Source of the DNA: Agelaius tricolor
Lineage: Eukaryota > Chordata > Aves > Passeriformes > Icteridae
Direction of reading: 5' to 3'
Length of the DNA: 64,000 bases
Assembly: GCA_023055355.1 (NCBI GenBank)
Contig: JALJCS010000001.1
Span: forward strand, 100,673,381-100,737,380
Shown: positions 36,019 through 48,600 of the stretch, one piece after another
Layout: the number at the start of each line of letters is the position of its first letter
Numbering within the stretch: the stretch's first letter is position 1
Position numbers and translations under genes: made by a program
The notes under the pieces: generated by a model
Seen by the model: the letters and a program-made list of their open reading frames with translations, nothing else
Databases searched by the model: none
Told to the model about the DNA's origin: nothing

Positions 36019-36756
36019 TTTTGCATGTTCAAATTCTGCTTATTTCCTTCAATTGCCCACAAAATTTGACATCTTTTCTACTTATAATGTGTCAAATGCA
36101 GAAGATTCATGTAAATTAAGAAAATAATTCATAGGGATTTTATTAAAAGAAAGAGTTCAAGAGTGGGTTGAGCTATCACAAAATACATTCTTTAGGTTTG
36201 CTAGGTGAAGAGGAAAGGAGTTTAGTTGGTGCATTGCCAAGTCAGACCCTGTCCAGTATCCAAATATGTGGCGATGAGCAAAACCAAAAATATAGTTCTG
36301 ATGTTTCTCATAGATCATGAATGGCTCAAAATATTTTCCTTAAAGCATAAATGTCTCAAGAAAGGAATGGAAGCAGGTCTCCTGATGTCTGGACTGAACA
36401 AAGAACTGGGTTGCACATTTCCTTGGTATCCGTCTCAGCCATGTTAATAAGGGTATGGTGTAGTTTATTTGAATTGTAAAATACTGTCTTTCACCATGTG
36501 TTGCCAGGTATGTGTTGTTTCTGCAGTCTGGACCAATGTGTTTTAAGCAGGGTTGTAACTCTGAAACTTCTGTGATGACCAGGAAAAAAGTTTTTAGATG
36601 TTTTACCTTTTCACATTGTACCTTACTTTCTTGACTAAGTCCTGAGCAAAATTTTTGCAAACTAAGGTTTTTAAGTTTATTATGTTTCTGCACTACCATA
36701 TTAGTCATGTAATGACTACTTCCTATAGCTTTGGAATGTTGCAATTAAGTTTTTCA

Positions 36757-36776
36757 TTTTAATGGATTTTAATGGA
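36757..36776. repeat. 10-bp tandem duplication TTTTAATGGA x2
   Basis: Two exact adjacent copies of TTTTAATGGA. Confidence 0.9.
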
Positions 36777-37395
36777 TTATTTTGAGATATATTCTAGCTT
36801 TTAGAAACCATGGATATTTAAAATAAAATTTTCCTTTTATTCAGATTCTTGAACTTCAGGTATGGCACCTGTCACAGAAAGTTGCAGCATTGTAATATCC
36901 AGGGTCAACTGTGCATTTTGCATATACTGACTGACAAGGAACATACTGGTATAAACAGCTTAAGGCAAACTATTTAAACTGGCAATACATATATGTAAAT
37001 AACCTCTGACAATAAGATAGGAGAATGCAGTGCCAAAAAGTTGGAGCTACCAAGCTCTTAACCCAAACCAAAGCATTTATATATCTACTGTCCCTTGAGT
37101 CATATGGTCATAATTATTAAAGAAATTCTGTCTGGTATGTGTCCCATGAAAATCTTTCCTTTTTCATTTTGCAGCAAACTTTTATTCCTAGTACAAGTTA
37201 TGTTCTTGCAAATTTAGTTCAGCTTGAGTTGAAACAATCTGGATTTGGCTCTAATTCTGAAGGATTTCAAAGATTTCAGAATTAAGTGGAAAGTTCTTGC
37301 AGTGACTGAGAAAGGCCAGTAGAATAAATTTGTAATGCTTGAATATCCTAAGACCCTGGAAGAGACACAAAATTCTTTTCCTGTTCTCTTGATTT

Positions 37396-38458
37396 TGTAT
37401 AGCTTGGTTTTTGTTGAGGGGTCCACAGAGGTGGCTCCTGTGGGAAGCTGCTGGAAGCTTCCACCATGTCCAGCAGAGCCAATCCCTGGTGGCTCTGAGG
37501 ATGGACATGCTGCTGGCCAAAGCTGAGCCAATGAGAGAGGCTGGTAACACCTCTGTGATAACATGGTTAAGAACAAAATCAAAACATAGTGGAACACAGT
37601 TTATTTTCCAAGTCAGAGAAGAGGAGGACTGGGGAACATGTGATGGAAAAAACAAGATGGAGACACCAAGGTCAGTGCAGAAGGAGGGGGAGGAGTTGCT
37701 CCAGGTGCCAAAGCTGAGATTCCTCTGCAGGCCATGGTGAGGCCTTGCTGAGGCAGCTGTGCCCCTGCAGCCCCTGGGGATCCATGGGGGATGCAGAGAT
37801 CCACCTGCAGCCCGTGGGGAAGGTGCCCATGCTGGAGCAGGTGGAGGCCTGGAGGAGGCTGTGATCCAGTGGGAGACCCAGTGGAGAGAGAGAGCTCTTG
37901 CTTCCAGGCTGGAGCAGCCTGTCCTTGGAGGACTGCAGCCCATGGAAGAGAGACCCAGGTCACAGCAGTTTTGGGAGGACTGCCCATGGGAGGGACCCAC
38001 CTTTGCAGCAGGTGAGGTCTGGCTGCTGCTCATGAGGTTGGACCCCCACCGGAGGAGCTCATGGAGAACTGCCTCCTGTGGGAGGGACCCACGGCCTCAC
38101 AGGGGAAGGACTCCTCTCCCAGAGCAGTGGAAGATCATCTTGAGTGACATACTGACCAAACCCCCACACCCTGTCTTCCTGTGCTGTTGGTGGAAAGGAA
38201 GGAGGGACTGGGGGGAAATAAGATGGTTTTAAGGGCTTATTTTACTTCTCATTATCCTCCTCTGACTTTGTTAGTAATAAATTCACTTTGTACCTCTAAG
38301 TTGAGCCTGTTTTGCCCTTGGAGTGCTTTCTCTCAGTCCTTATCTCAATTCATGAACCCTTTCTTTAATTTTTATTTCTCTCCTCTACCCAGCTGTAGCA
38401 GGTGAGGGCAAGTGAGTAGCTGTCGTGAGTGTCTGGAATTTGGCCAGTGTCAAACCAT
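37396..38458 (+). mobile_element. Near-complete solo avian ERV LTR (about 1.06 kb)
   Basis: This is the best copy of the LTR family also seen at 3790, 30685 and 52330. Landmarks in order are GAAGCTGCTGGAAGCTTCC, GTCCAGCAGAGCCAATCCCT, GCTGCTGGCCAAAGCTGAGC, a promoter-like GTGATAACATGGTTAAGAA, ACACCAAGGTCAGTGCAGAA, GGAGGAGTTGCTCCAGGTGC, and repeated CCCATGGGAGGGACCCAC-type units. These are followed by CTCATTATCCTCCTCTGA, the signal AATAAA at 38276-38281, GAGCCTGTTTTGCCC, a pyrimidine-rich block, and GTGTCAAACCATGA at the end. This is the usual U3-R-U5 order. The GC-rich U3 stands out sharply from the flanks. No gag, pol or env sequence adjoins it, so it is called solo. Exact termini and target-site duplication are not resolved. 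The long ORFs inside it on both strands (up to 260 codons on the minus strand) are by-products of its GC-rich tandem structure. Confidence 0.87.
38276..38281 (+). promoter_or_regulatory. LTR polyadenylation signal AATAAA
   Basis: An intact AATAAA lies in the conserved TTAGTAATAAATTCACTTTG block of the LTR, the same place as in the copies at 3921 and 30798. Confidence 0.6.
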
Positions 38459-39146
38459 GATACTTGTTTTATTTTGTGGGTTTTTGGGTTTTTTTGGCCT
38501 AATCTATTTCTCATATGACATATTACTTGAGTTTATTAACACAAGAGCTGTGCTAACACAGCTTTATTGTTGCCAGCAGAGTATTTCTACAAGGCAGGCA
38601 CAGCACTGCTGATAATTGTAGCTGTCCCCCCTATATACTGCACCAAACCTCTCACAGTCCTGTTTTTACCTTCAGTGCATCTCAGGTAACCTAAATACTC
38701 ATGAACACTTTGATCAGTTGACTGCCCATTTCCTATGGGCCACACTGAATATATTTCATAGTGTGCTCTACCATGGGGAATACAACTGTCCTAAAAGAGT
38801 TCACAAAGTGCCAACTCATGGATAAGAAGTTACTGAAAATCATGAAGCTCTGTACTTCTATACCGACAGCTAGTGAGCAAGAGTACACTGCCTAGGGAAA
38901 ACTGGGTAATTCTACACAGAAAGTTTAAGATTGTCTTATGTTCTGACTCACATCTAAAAAAGTAATTTTGTTCACAAACTTTAGTGCTCTAGAACTAAGT
39001 GTATTGAAGTCTGGGATTTCTAGCACTTCTCCTTGTGCCACATAGATGGAAGGGGAACTGACTCCAGAGTTCTGCAGAGAATTTCACCCAAACTGTTCTC
39101 AGAGCACACCTTCTGTCCTGCAATGAGCTAAACACAGAGTCTTGTT
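38459..39146. other. Unique DNA between LTR and CR1
   Basis: Nothing recognisable. It starts with a TTTTGTGGGTTTTTGGG run next to the LTR and is otherwise ordinary AT-rich sequence. Confidence 0.5.
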
Positions 39147-39645
39147 TCATAGAATAATAGAATATGCTGAGCTGGAAGGGACCCATCAGGATCACTGAGT
39201 TGACCTCCTGGCCCTGCTCACGGCCTCAGTGCTGTGATTCCTTCCCTGGGGAGTCTGTTCTGTGCCCAACCACCTCTGGGTGAAAAACCTTTTTCTAATA
39301 TCCAACCTCAACCTTCCCTGACTCAGATTCATTCCACTTCCTCAAGTCCTATCACTGGTCCTGAGAGTGAAGAGATCAGTACCTGCCCCTCCAGTTTCCC
39401 TCATGAGGATGTTGAAGATCACAGTGAGGTCTCCCCTTGGTCTCCACTTCTGAAAAAACCAAGTGACCTCAGCCACTCTTCATAAGGCTGAGGCTTCCCC
39501 TCCAGAGCACTCAGCAGTGACCAAAACTGCCCCCAGCACTCAAGGTGACACCATCCTAGTGCAGAGCAGAGCAAGACAATCCCCTCTCTTCCCTGGCAAA
39601 GCTGTGCCAGATGTACTCCAGGACATGGTTCCCTCCTGTCTGCCT
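39147..39645 (-). mobile_element. CR1 LINE fragment (3' end plus ORF2 end)
   Basis: The + strand starts with CATAGAATAATAGAATATGC, the antisense CR1 terminal repeats. It continues with GAGCTGGAAGGGACCCATCA, TCCCTGGGGAGTCTGTTC, CTCTGGGTGAAAAACCTTTT, TCCTATCACTGGTC, AGAAGAGATCAGTACCTG-type sequence, AGGTCTCCCCTTGGTCTCC, AAACCAAGTGACCTCAGCCA, and GAGCAAGACAATCCCCTC. This is the normal antisense order from the 3' UTR into the end of ORF2. It is a 5'-truncated, mutated copy of about 500 bp. ORFs on its + strand are shadows. Confidence 0.93.
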
Positions 39646-41954
39646 TTTGTTTGGATTTGGTTTTTTCAGTGAAGTCCCAAGGTCATCATTCTCAGGGTTA
39701 ATATAATCACACTAACTTGAAAAGCTGACTGCAAATCTATGTAAAAGACATGTTCTTCTTTTTAAGCATAGGAAAAAGAGGTAGCAGCACCCCAGTCCTC
39801 TTTTGTGATCTTGGTATGAACACACCAAGCTATGAAAAATTTTCTGATATGTGATCTACACACCAGTAGGACAGTGATCTGGGGAATGTGGCTGAAGTGA
39901 GGAAAAAAACAAAAGTAATTCTGCAGGCAAATGGTTACAAGATTGTGCCACAGTTCCTGTCCCTGCTCCCAAAATATGGTATAGTCACCGACTGGTACTA
40001 ATAGATGAAACAATGTACCATTGAAAACCTGTGAAAATTTGTCACTGCACACTAAAGTTCTTTAAAAACTGATATGAGCTGGGCATGGGTCTTTGAGATT
40101 GTATTCTTGAACTGATGTGCCTTCCCTCTTCACCTGTTCAAGTTTGCCTTTGTGTCTAGCTTCTCTTTCTTTCCATCTTTTTGCAGGTGCTTATGAAACA
40201 ATTCTGCTGGAAACAAGGTAACCACAGGGAGGAGAATTTTTTAAAGAACATATTATGTGAAAGTTATTTTTTATTCTGGAAACACATATCGGCCATAATG
40301 TATGCATTTCCAAGACTGAGATTTTATTGCCAGTGTTTTTCTTCTTTCTTCTTCAACAGTCAGTATATGAATGTGTTCTCATTGAGTCATTACCAAATTT
40401 AATTTATTTCTTGGCATACTTTCCAACAATCTCTTCCTCTTTTCTACCCAGCCACCTTCGACTGCAGCCAGCCAGGTGGTTCACTAACTGACTTAATAAC
40501 TTATAAATTCAGCTTGCTTTACAGTTTCTGCTGAACACATTCTCTCAATAACAACAGTTTTCCCAGCTTGAGTAATAAATGGGGTTACCTCAGGGTTGAA
40601 ACAAATGTGAAGTGTGTCCTTAATGCAACCAATTTAATCAAACACATCACTGAGTTCTTCTAGTATATTATTTTCATTTAGCTGATATGAGACCTCCATT
40701 ATACGTTTGATCAGTTTTAATTCCTTAGAAACTCTAATCCCTGGCACAGGCTAAGCCTCTACATTCACAAAGAGAAAATAGAATAATTTCTGAGAATTCC
40801 ATACAGAGAAGGGTGGACCTTTAACACATGAATGCTTTTTGCCTTCATTTACTGTGACAACCATAGCATTTTTAAGCTTTCCCATGCTTCCCGTGAAGAG
40901 ACAAATTTGGATATTGCCATTATTTAGTTATATAAGGCAAATGCCTATAGTAACTTCCAGCTGTAATAATCTGAATTTGTGACAATTTTTCTGCATATTA
41001 AATACTTTATTTACATCTATTATTCATATAGTCAAGTACATTTCTGGCAGTACAAAGGATGCCATGATGTGCTTAACTGTCAGGATCACTATTTGCTTTC
41101 AAAATATTTGACAGCATTTGTAACTGAAGAGCTAAACTTCTACTGAAATTTATTTATGAAGAAGTAACATGGCTTATTCTGCTTGCAGCTGGGTATAAAT
41201 TGTGAGAGTAAACCAATAGAAAATAGACAATTTTAAGTTCATATGTGATTGGGCTTTTTAAGTGCAATACTTCCTCATAGTCAGTTAATCAGGGGGTCAG
41301 AGAATCACATGGGACACACAGCAACTGCTTTATTCAATACCTAGTAATAATTGAGGCCAGATGTTAAAAAGAAAAATCAGTTGGAGAAATGTGTTTGCAT
41401 TTCAGCATAGAACCAAGATAATTAGGTTGTTCCTATTAAATGACAGACATTTTGTTCTTGGATACTGCAAACCTTCTCAAAGTTAAGAAATGTATATGCC
41501 ACTATAGCTATTGACATAGTTTACCTGATTGATTTTTTTAACAATTTAATACTTATCTTTAAATGCCTAAATGTCCTGTCTCTTTCCTGTGTTGTGAAAA
41601 ACATTGGTTCAAGTCTATGTATAGGCTTTCTAGTTGCTGTCGCTTGTCACACAGGCACTTTGCACCTCTTTACATCTGTGTTCTGAAGGTCAAAGCAATT
41701 CCATCACATCCTGATTGCTCAGACTGCCACATCATGCTTAGACCTACCTTTGTTGCCACTTCTATATAAACCACAGGTTAAGAAAAAGCATATATGGATC
41801 ATATGAAATATGTATCAAGTGAGGAAACGTTCAAATTTAGATGAGACTTCTCCTCTCTTTATATGTATCTGATATCATTTGTGATTGTGGTATTTGTCAC
41901 CATATAAGTGATGCAAGCTCTGAAATCCAAAATCTTAATGATGGCATTTTACAT
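39646..41954. other. AT-rich unique stretch, no supported gene
   Basis: No recognised repeat or gene. A strong acceptor-like site at 40185-40186 with a GT donor-like site 31 bases downstream is described as a finding. The patch 41560-41770 is more balanced but unassigned. Confidence 0.5.
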
Positions 41955-42120
41955 GACAGAGTAAGCAACTTAGACTTAAACAATGTAGACAAACTGAGAA
42001 GTGTGGGCCAGATAAGTGTACAAGGAGGTAGATTAACAACTGGCTGGAATGGAAGTCTTAAAGAGTTTTTATTAACAACACAAGGTCCTGCTGGAGGCAA
42101 ATCACTGGCAGAGCTTCTTC
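41955..42120 (+). mobile_element. Highly diverged CR1 ORF2 fragment
   Basis: The core GTAGACAAACTGAGAAGTGT, GGCCAGATAAGTGTACAAGG, GAGGTAGATTAACAACTGGC, TGGAATGGAAG and CTGCTGGAGGCAAATCACTG follows the CR1 ORF2 order, in which the family encodes VDKLR..G...WTVRWIENWL.G and, further on, SSWRPVTSG. It is much older than the other copies. The 102-codon frame at 41841-42149 crosses it and is in frame for part of the match (VDKLR), so I read it as a chance-preserved relic. Boundaries are approximate. Confidence 0.6.
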
Positions 42121-45109
42121 CAAAGCTTGCTCTAGCAAACATCCAATAAGATATCCTGCTGAGCATAAGATCTTTAGTCTTCATCAGTTCAAGTCTCTCT
42201 TGAAGTGTTTGTTAGTACCTCCAAATACTACCCGAGCTGAATCAGCATCTTCAAAAATCAAGCTTCTCAGAAAACAGGTGTCTAGAATGCCAAAACAGCT
42301 TTGAAGTAAAAGATGAGAGGCTTAATGTAAACAATGAAAGAAATGAACCTACCCTAAAATTGGGACAACATTTAGAAGAGAGAAAACATCTTTGTGAAGA
42401 ATGGAGGGATGTTATTACAGATGGAGAACAAGAGGTAAGGTTGAAGAGGGAGACTGAAAGCAAGAAATACCAAGTAACATGGGAAGAAAATCTGGCAACA
42501 CTTATACTGATTAAAAATACTGGATGAATAATAAAACAAAGAGAAAGAAGCAATAATGAGCCCAGGAAATCACCTTCTGAGTAAATCAAAAGCAGTCTTC
42601 TGGTTTCAAAGGTCTGCAATATAATAAATATGGTATTCTCTAATATGTCATATAGGTTTTGAGATCACTAAATTCACATTTCAATGCTTTCCAGCTAGAG
42701 ACAACCTTTCAAAAAGAAAAAAATTATTGGCTTTCACATAGAAATAAAAATAAATAAAAACTTTTTTTAAAAAAGTATTAAGAGATACGTAGGATAAATG
42801 GGGGGGAAAAAAGATAATAACTTCACAAGGAGAAGAATAATGTGTAAAGAGGAGAACAGAAAGGTATGATGTTACTTCTACAAAGAAAATACCAAATCCC
42901 AAATGAAGACCCCCCAAAATTATTTTTTTCCCCCTGGCGTTTTTCAGTGACTCTTCATGGGGTCTCATGTCAATCTTCTCAATTTGTCTGATGGTTTTAG
43001 CATTTGTTGAATATTCAAAAATAACTAATTCTGAAAGTGTTGCCCACTCTGCCTGTGTGGGGAAAAGAAAATACAAAGAAGATGTAAACTTGCTGCAGGA
43101 AATGTGAATAAAATTATTCAGAGAGATGAGGGAGAAGGGGAACAAGGATTACAGATTGCCTGCAGACTAGGTGCAGGCAACAGTAGAAAAGCAGTTTCAG
43201 TATTAATACTACTTACCTTTTTATTAGAATGCATGTGTCATTGTTTCTTTACTGACTTGTTGCTATTTTTGATGGGTCTGGAATTTAATCTATTCAAATT
43301 TTCAGGAAAGAAAGGCACAATTCTGCTGTGATATTATAAATGAAATCACCTGCATTTAAACAGATAAACTGTTTCTCTGTGACATTTAGCTGAACAGCAG
43401 TTCAGGATGTAAAAATGCGGTCCTTGTTAATCTACTATACTAAAATATAAGAGACAGGCGAAAGCTGCAACACAACTGAGCTTATCACACACAATTGCCT
43501 GTCAAAGGGCAACTGCCTCATATTAAGTGAAATTGTTGTCTGCTTGCAGTCTTTGGGCAAAGTGAATAGAAGGGAGTGTGTATAACTCCATTATTTGTAG
43601 CTCAGCTGAATTCAGCTATTAGAGATACCCTGTAAAAAGTGAATAGCAGCACTTAAGCCAAATGTGAAAATGATGGCATTTTCACATTTCAGGTCTATAG
43701 CCATTACATGAGGATGCTTTGAGAGATATTTCTAGACTTTCAAAGAGGAAAAAAAAAAATAAAATCACACCCTGTGGCTACATGAAATGCAGACAATTTT
43801 GAGCACCTCTCAGAAATTTACCATTTCTCAGTCACGTGTAAACACGGAGAGCTTTAAAGACACATCTGTTATGCTTCTATGCTACTGTGTCCTCCTGAAG
43901 TTTCAGGCTCATTTTAGCCTAAATTTTAGTCTTTTCTTGTTAAATGGTGCAGGAGAATCTATCATAGCAACAGCTCCAATGGGTTTGTGAGGTGAATCCA
44001 GAGATAAAATTTCCTGCATATTCCCTAATGGATCTCTGGTTTCTTTCAGTAATTATTTTGCCTGTCAGTCACCTTATGCCTGACTGTGGCAGCTTGAACC
44101 TTTGATTCTGACAAGAGGTGATTGGGAAAGTTACCTTGGAAAAGAGTTTAAAAGGAACCACTCCAAATACCACATCAGTCATCAGTGGTCCTCTGCAATC
44201 TTCATTAAAAGGACAGCAGGAGATCAGGTGTTATTAGACTATCACAAAATTATGCATGTTATTTTTAATGCTATTTTATTTTAAGAATAATAAATGCAAA
44301 TCACACTGTCTGGGAAGAAAAAGATATGGTAATTCAACAGAGCTTGAAAGTAGGAAGACAAACCTAGCATAAAAAATGAACATGTCCAAGAATCTTTGGA
44401 TGTCAAAAGACAAACCCTCCCTAAAATGTTTAAAAAAATTTTGTTTTCATTCTTCAAGTAACCAAAATCTCTGGAAAATAGGGGTCAAATAATTTAGGGG
44501 AGAAATAGAAAGGAACATTCCTGGTAAATATTTCTGGAAAAAATTATTGAAGTTCAGGAACATACAATTATCTCCAGCAGAACAGGAGGAAAAGCAACCC
44601 AGGCTGGGGTTCTCCTTTTGAATGAAAGTGCTTTCAAGAATGGTACTGGTTTAGTCCTTGACTCTTATAACCAAAAAGTGCATCATGTTATGCTTAAGAA
44701 ACAACTAAAAATATAATATAGCTGATGTCAACTGTACTGAATGCTCAATATTCATCTTCTTGCTTTTATGGGTCTACTTTATGACTGGCTTCTAATTTTA
44801 TCACAAAGGATTTACTTTAGCTTTGCTAGTGTAGGGTTATTCTTCTGGGGGACAAAATATGATAAGCTCAGGTATAATATAAAAATCTTTCCAATACAGA
44901 CACAGATTAGTCTGAACATTTCATGTGTCCACTCTTTTTCAAAGTACAGCCTGAGTTTTCTCAGTGCTTGCATTCTTGCTTCCTTTCTCTTCTGCTTTTC
45001 ATTTTTCCCAGTAACAAACCTGTACAAGCTAGTATGAATTATGGCTCTGAGCAGCCTCAGGCTGTGTATACTTCAACACAGATGACAAACTGAACTGAGG
45101 CTGATGCAT
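42121..45109. other. AT-rich unique stretch, no supported gene
   Basis: The longest frame outside the LTRs is here: 42681-43145 on the minus strand, 154 codons. It is Phe-, Ile- and Ser-rich as expected from AT-rich DNA and has no motif I recognise. No repeat family was identified. Confidence 0.5.
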
Positions 45110-45625
45110 CCTATATCACAGAACCACAGAATCAGCTAGGTTGGAAAAGACCTCTGAGATCATTGAGTCCAACCCATGACTGAACACCACCATGTCAGCT
45201 AGACCATGGCCCTAAAGGCTATAGCTGGTGATGGCACCACCTCCCTGGGCAGACCATTCCAATAGATACTCACCCTTTGTGTGAAGAATTTCGTCCTGAT
45301 GTCCAACATAAACCTCCCTGACACAGCTTAAGACTGAGTCCTGTTGTTACCTGGGAGAAGACACTGAACCCCTGGCCATGACTCCTTTCAGGCAGTTGTA
45401 GAGAGCAACACCGTCTCTCCCCTGAGCTTCATTTTCTTCAGGATAAACAACCCCAGCTCCCTCAGCTGCTCCTCAAAGGAGGAGCTGCAGACCCTTCACC
45501 AGGTCCATTGCACTTCTCTGGACTCACTCAAGCACCAAAATGTCCTTCCTGAATTGAGGGGCCCGGAACTGGACGCAAGACTTGAGGTGTGGCCTCAGCA
45601 GTGCTGAGTACAGGGGATAATATTA
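45110..45625 (-). mobile_element. CR1 LINE fragment (3' end plus ORF2 end)
   Basis: The + strand begins with ATCACAGAACCACAGAATCA, decayed antisense CR1 terminal repeats. It continues through CTAGGTTGGAAAAGACCTCT, GATCATTGAGTCCAACCCAT, CACCTCCCTGGGCAGACCAT, TCTCCCCTGAGCTTCATTTT, CAACCCCAGCTCCCTCAGCT, GCACTTCTCTGGACTCACTC and CCCGGAACTGGACGCAAGAC to GTGCTGAGTACAGGGGATAA. The order is colinear with antisense CR1 3' UTR and ORF2 end. The fragment is 5'-truncated. Confidence 0.94.
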
Positions 45626-48600
45626 TGTTCTTCTATAATGCTGTCCTAGAACAGTTCAACAACTTTTTCCACAAAATTGTGTCAAATAGGAACTCTCTAA
45701 ATCTCCACCAAGATTCTCCTGGGTCTATTTTTTTGTCTGGTCTGGTATCATGATGATGTGACTAGAGCTTGTTTGTGGCTCACTTTTCCTTTTGTTCTGG
45801 CATATAGTTCTTACATACCTCAGATGGATGGGTTTGATAGCAAGAGTTTAATTATTTTCCAGTAACAGACATAGACATGACACCTCCAATATGAACTGTA
45901 CAGAGTCTATCAAAGTGACCAAAACATAGGTCTTAAATCTTATCCCTGTATTTAGAAACAAAACCCAGCACTTTTCACTAGCAGGCACCAGCTCCTGCTC
46001 AGATGCATCTGCAAATAGATGACCCTAATAGTCTAATCCATTTAAAGCAGGAGCTGCTGTATTGGAAATTTAGCACTTGGTAGGATTCTTTTATTATCGT
46101 TTGTTGATTGAAGTTTATAAGCATTATAGTTCCAACAAAAAAGCTTTAAACTGAATTCCAGGATATTTAGATGATGTTGGAGAGCCTCAAATTTTTATTG
46201 TCTTTGCTATAAACAAGGGAACATCTGCTAAAAAGAAACCTTCAATTATAGATTTCACTACCACCCACACAAAAGTAAACATTTTAAAAACTGCAATTAC
46301 TAAGCAGTGTGAGGAGGCAGTACATGCAGCAGTGATCCAGCTCCATGGGGAATGTGTAAATAAGGGTCTTTGGGAGTAGATGCAGAAGTACTCTAGAAGA
46401 AAGATAAAAGGTCACCACAAAATGCAGATAACTTCAGAGGCATATTATTCAATAAATCTCAAAACTAAGATGACTAGGACTGTTTAATAGAATTTTATTT
46501 AAGAGGCCATTACAAGTTCCACAATGCTCAGCATAATCTTCTAGGACTTGCAGATTCTATTGGCTTCATTGAACTTCCACCTATTTTGCCACTGAAAATA
46601 TAGTTCTAAATATATTTTTGATTTCTAAATATCTCTTTTTAAAATGTCATTTTCTATAGCTTCTATGATATGCTAAAATACATATTTTGGTACATATCTA
46701 ACCAGAACACCTATCATACCTGCTAGACTAGTAAAAACAATAAAATTTTTATGTTATGTACAATTAATATCCAAAATAACAGCATGAGAGAATGCTGAAA
46801 TCTTAGCCTCTTGTTTCTCAGGTCTGCTTCATATGTGGCTGCAGCAGATTCCATTACTCGAAAATGTGAATTACATTGACAAATATTTCCCTGGTACTCT
46901 AGCACCAAGATCTTTCTTTTTCTTCCTTTTCTGTTTCATCTGATTACATAGATCTTCCATGAAGAATCCAAGATGATTCTCTTATCTTTTGAAGACCTTC
47001 TTTCCATGCCTGGCTAACTACATTATCGAACTGTTGTCACAGTAGACTTTCAGAAGAACTGGTAAAATATATACATATATAAAGGACATTTGACAAGTCA
47101 AATGGGAATTTTCACACTAGATTACTATATATTTAAAATGTCACAGAAAAACAAATTCTAAGAGCAGTAATAATAAAGATTTTAAAAGCCCCAGCCCCCA
47201 CTAATAACTTGTGTGCAAAATTTAGTGAACTACACATCAGAGAGATGGTTCTGATACCTGAAACACTGTTATTCTAAAACCTTCAAATCATTACTTGTGG
47301 AAGTGGCTGTAGCACCTGCAGCTCAGATTGCTGACTGCTTTGAGGATGCCAGATTACACAGCTGAAGTAGGACTAAGGCCATTAATGGGCACCAGCAGGA
47401 GTTTGCATCCTGCTTTGTGTTCTGGTTATACACAGAATCCAGGGTTTCATCTGAGGTCCCAAAATGCTATGTGGTATGAATATTCCCTGCTTACCTTGTT
47501 TTCAACTCCTGTTATTAGTAGAGTATAAATTAATTATAAGGCTTGTGGTTTTGATACTCAGCTTCCTCCTGTCTCAGGCTGAGAGCCTCTGAAAGACTAG
47601 GCACCTTAAAAGACATATGTATTTTACTCAGGAAAATGAGTGAAAGAGGATCAGCAATTCTATTCATAGTGTTTAAAAATAATTTCTTTGATGAAATACT
47701 GAAAGATCTAGTGGCTCCTGAATATTCCATTTAATCAAAGTGTCTAGAGTAGTCACATGGACAGTTATTAAACTGACACAACAATTGGCTGTAGTTTATA
47801 GGATTTCTATTATTTCAGTCCAGCTTCTTCCTCTTCCAAAAGCTGAATTAAACCCAAAGATCCTAACTGAACAACTATCATTTAATGCATCAACACTTCT
47901 GTGCTGGTGCTTATGTGATACCTTTTCTGGCATGTTTTGCTTGCCTGTGACTGTAGTTGATTGGGTTTTGCCTTACATCAAAAGGACATTGCTAATGTCA
48001 GTGCAGTAAAACAAAACTGTTTTAATAGCCTTAGGCATTCAAACATTTCTACAGTATCAGAAGGTTTCCTATTAACTAGAGAATCTGTCTTCACTGCCTT
48101 TAGGCTCAGCTAAAGAGAAAAAAACTGAACTCTGTCAGCAGCAGACCTGGGTTTCCTTGTGACTTTTTAAGAATCTATACAGTATTTTTTAAACACTATT
48201 GATTTGTTAGCTTTAATGAGAGTTTCACAGGGTTAAGAAATTCTTTATAAGGATAAAACATGAGTTTGCCAAGGAAAATAAGGTGATAATCATACCAATA
48301 AAGCACCTCCACAATAGAGTGTCTCTTGCAGAAAATTCTGTAGAATTCAAGAAGCACCTAAACCTGGTATTAGGTTTATTCCCCTTAAAAAGCTTGTCAT
48401 AGTGAGTTTTAATTGAGTTACATCAACAAAAATGTTTTGATACAACAAAACTTGGAGACAATTTAAAAACATAGATAATGGTCATGTAGAATAGAAGAAA
48501 CTTAATACAGCTATCAGAATATCATACATGGTCTTTGCATAAAAAAGAGAAATAAATAGGAAAACAAGTGATTACAATGTGGATAACTGTCATTTGCACA

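Larger units (their letters stand above)
33662..37395. other. AT-rich unique stretch with small repeats
   Basis: No gene is supported. It contains an imperfect (ATT)n run (34178-34203), an A18 homopolymer (34453-34470), long T tracts near 35820-35870, and two short tandem duplications (35995-36018, 36757-36776). A 134-codon minus frame at 36340-36744 is unrecognised. Confidence 0.5.

Noticed and set aside
36340..36744. 134-codon minus-strand frame
   Set aside because: No motif or family is recognised and the composition fits chance; no exon-like boundaries were noted.
37251..38033. 260-codon minus-strand open frame, the longest in the window
   Set aside because: It runs antisense through the GC-rich U3 of the LTR, and the LTR has other overlapping long frames in several phases. 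The Ser/Pro-rich product follows from composition. No retroviral or cellular protein is recognisable.
39234..39672. Two plus-strand frames of 83 and 69 codons
   Set aside because: They are antisense shadows of the CR1 fragment at 39147-39645.
42681..43145. 154-codon minus-strand frame
   Set aside because: It is Phe/Ile/Ser-rich as expected for AT-rich non-coding DNA, shows no recognisable domain, and crosses A/T runs.
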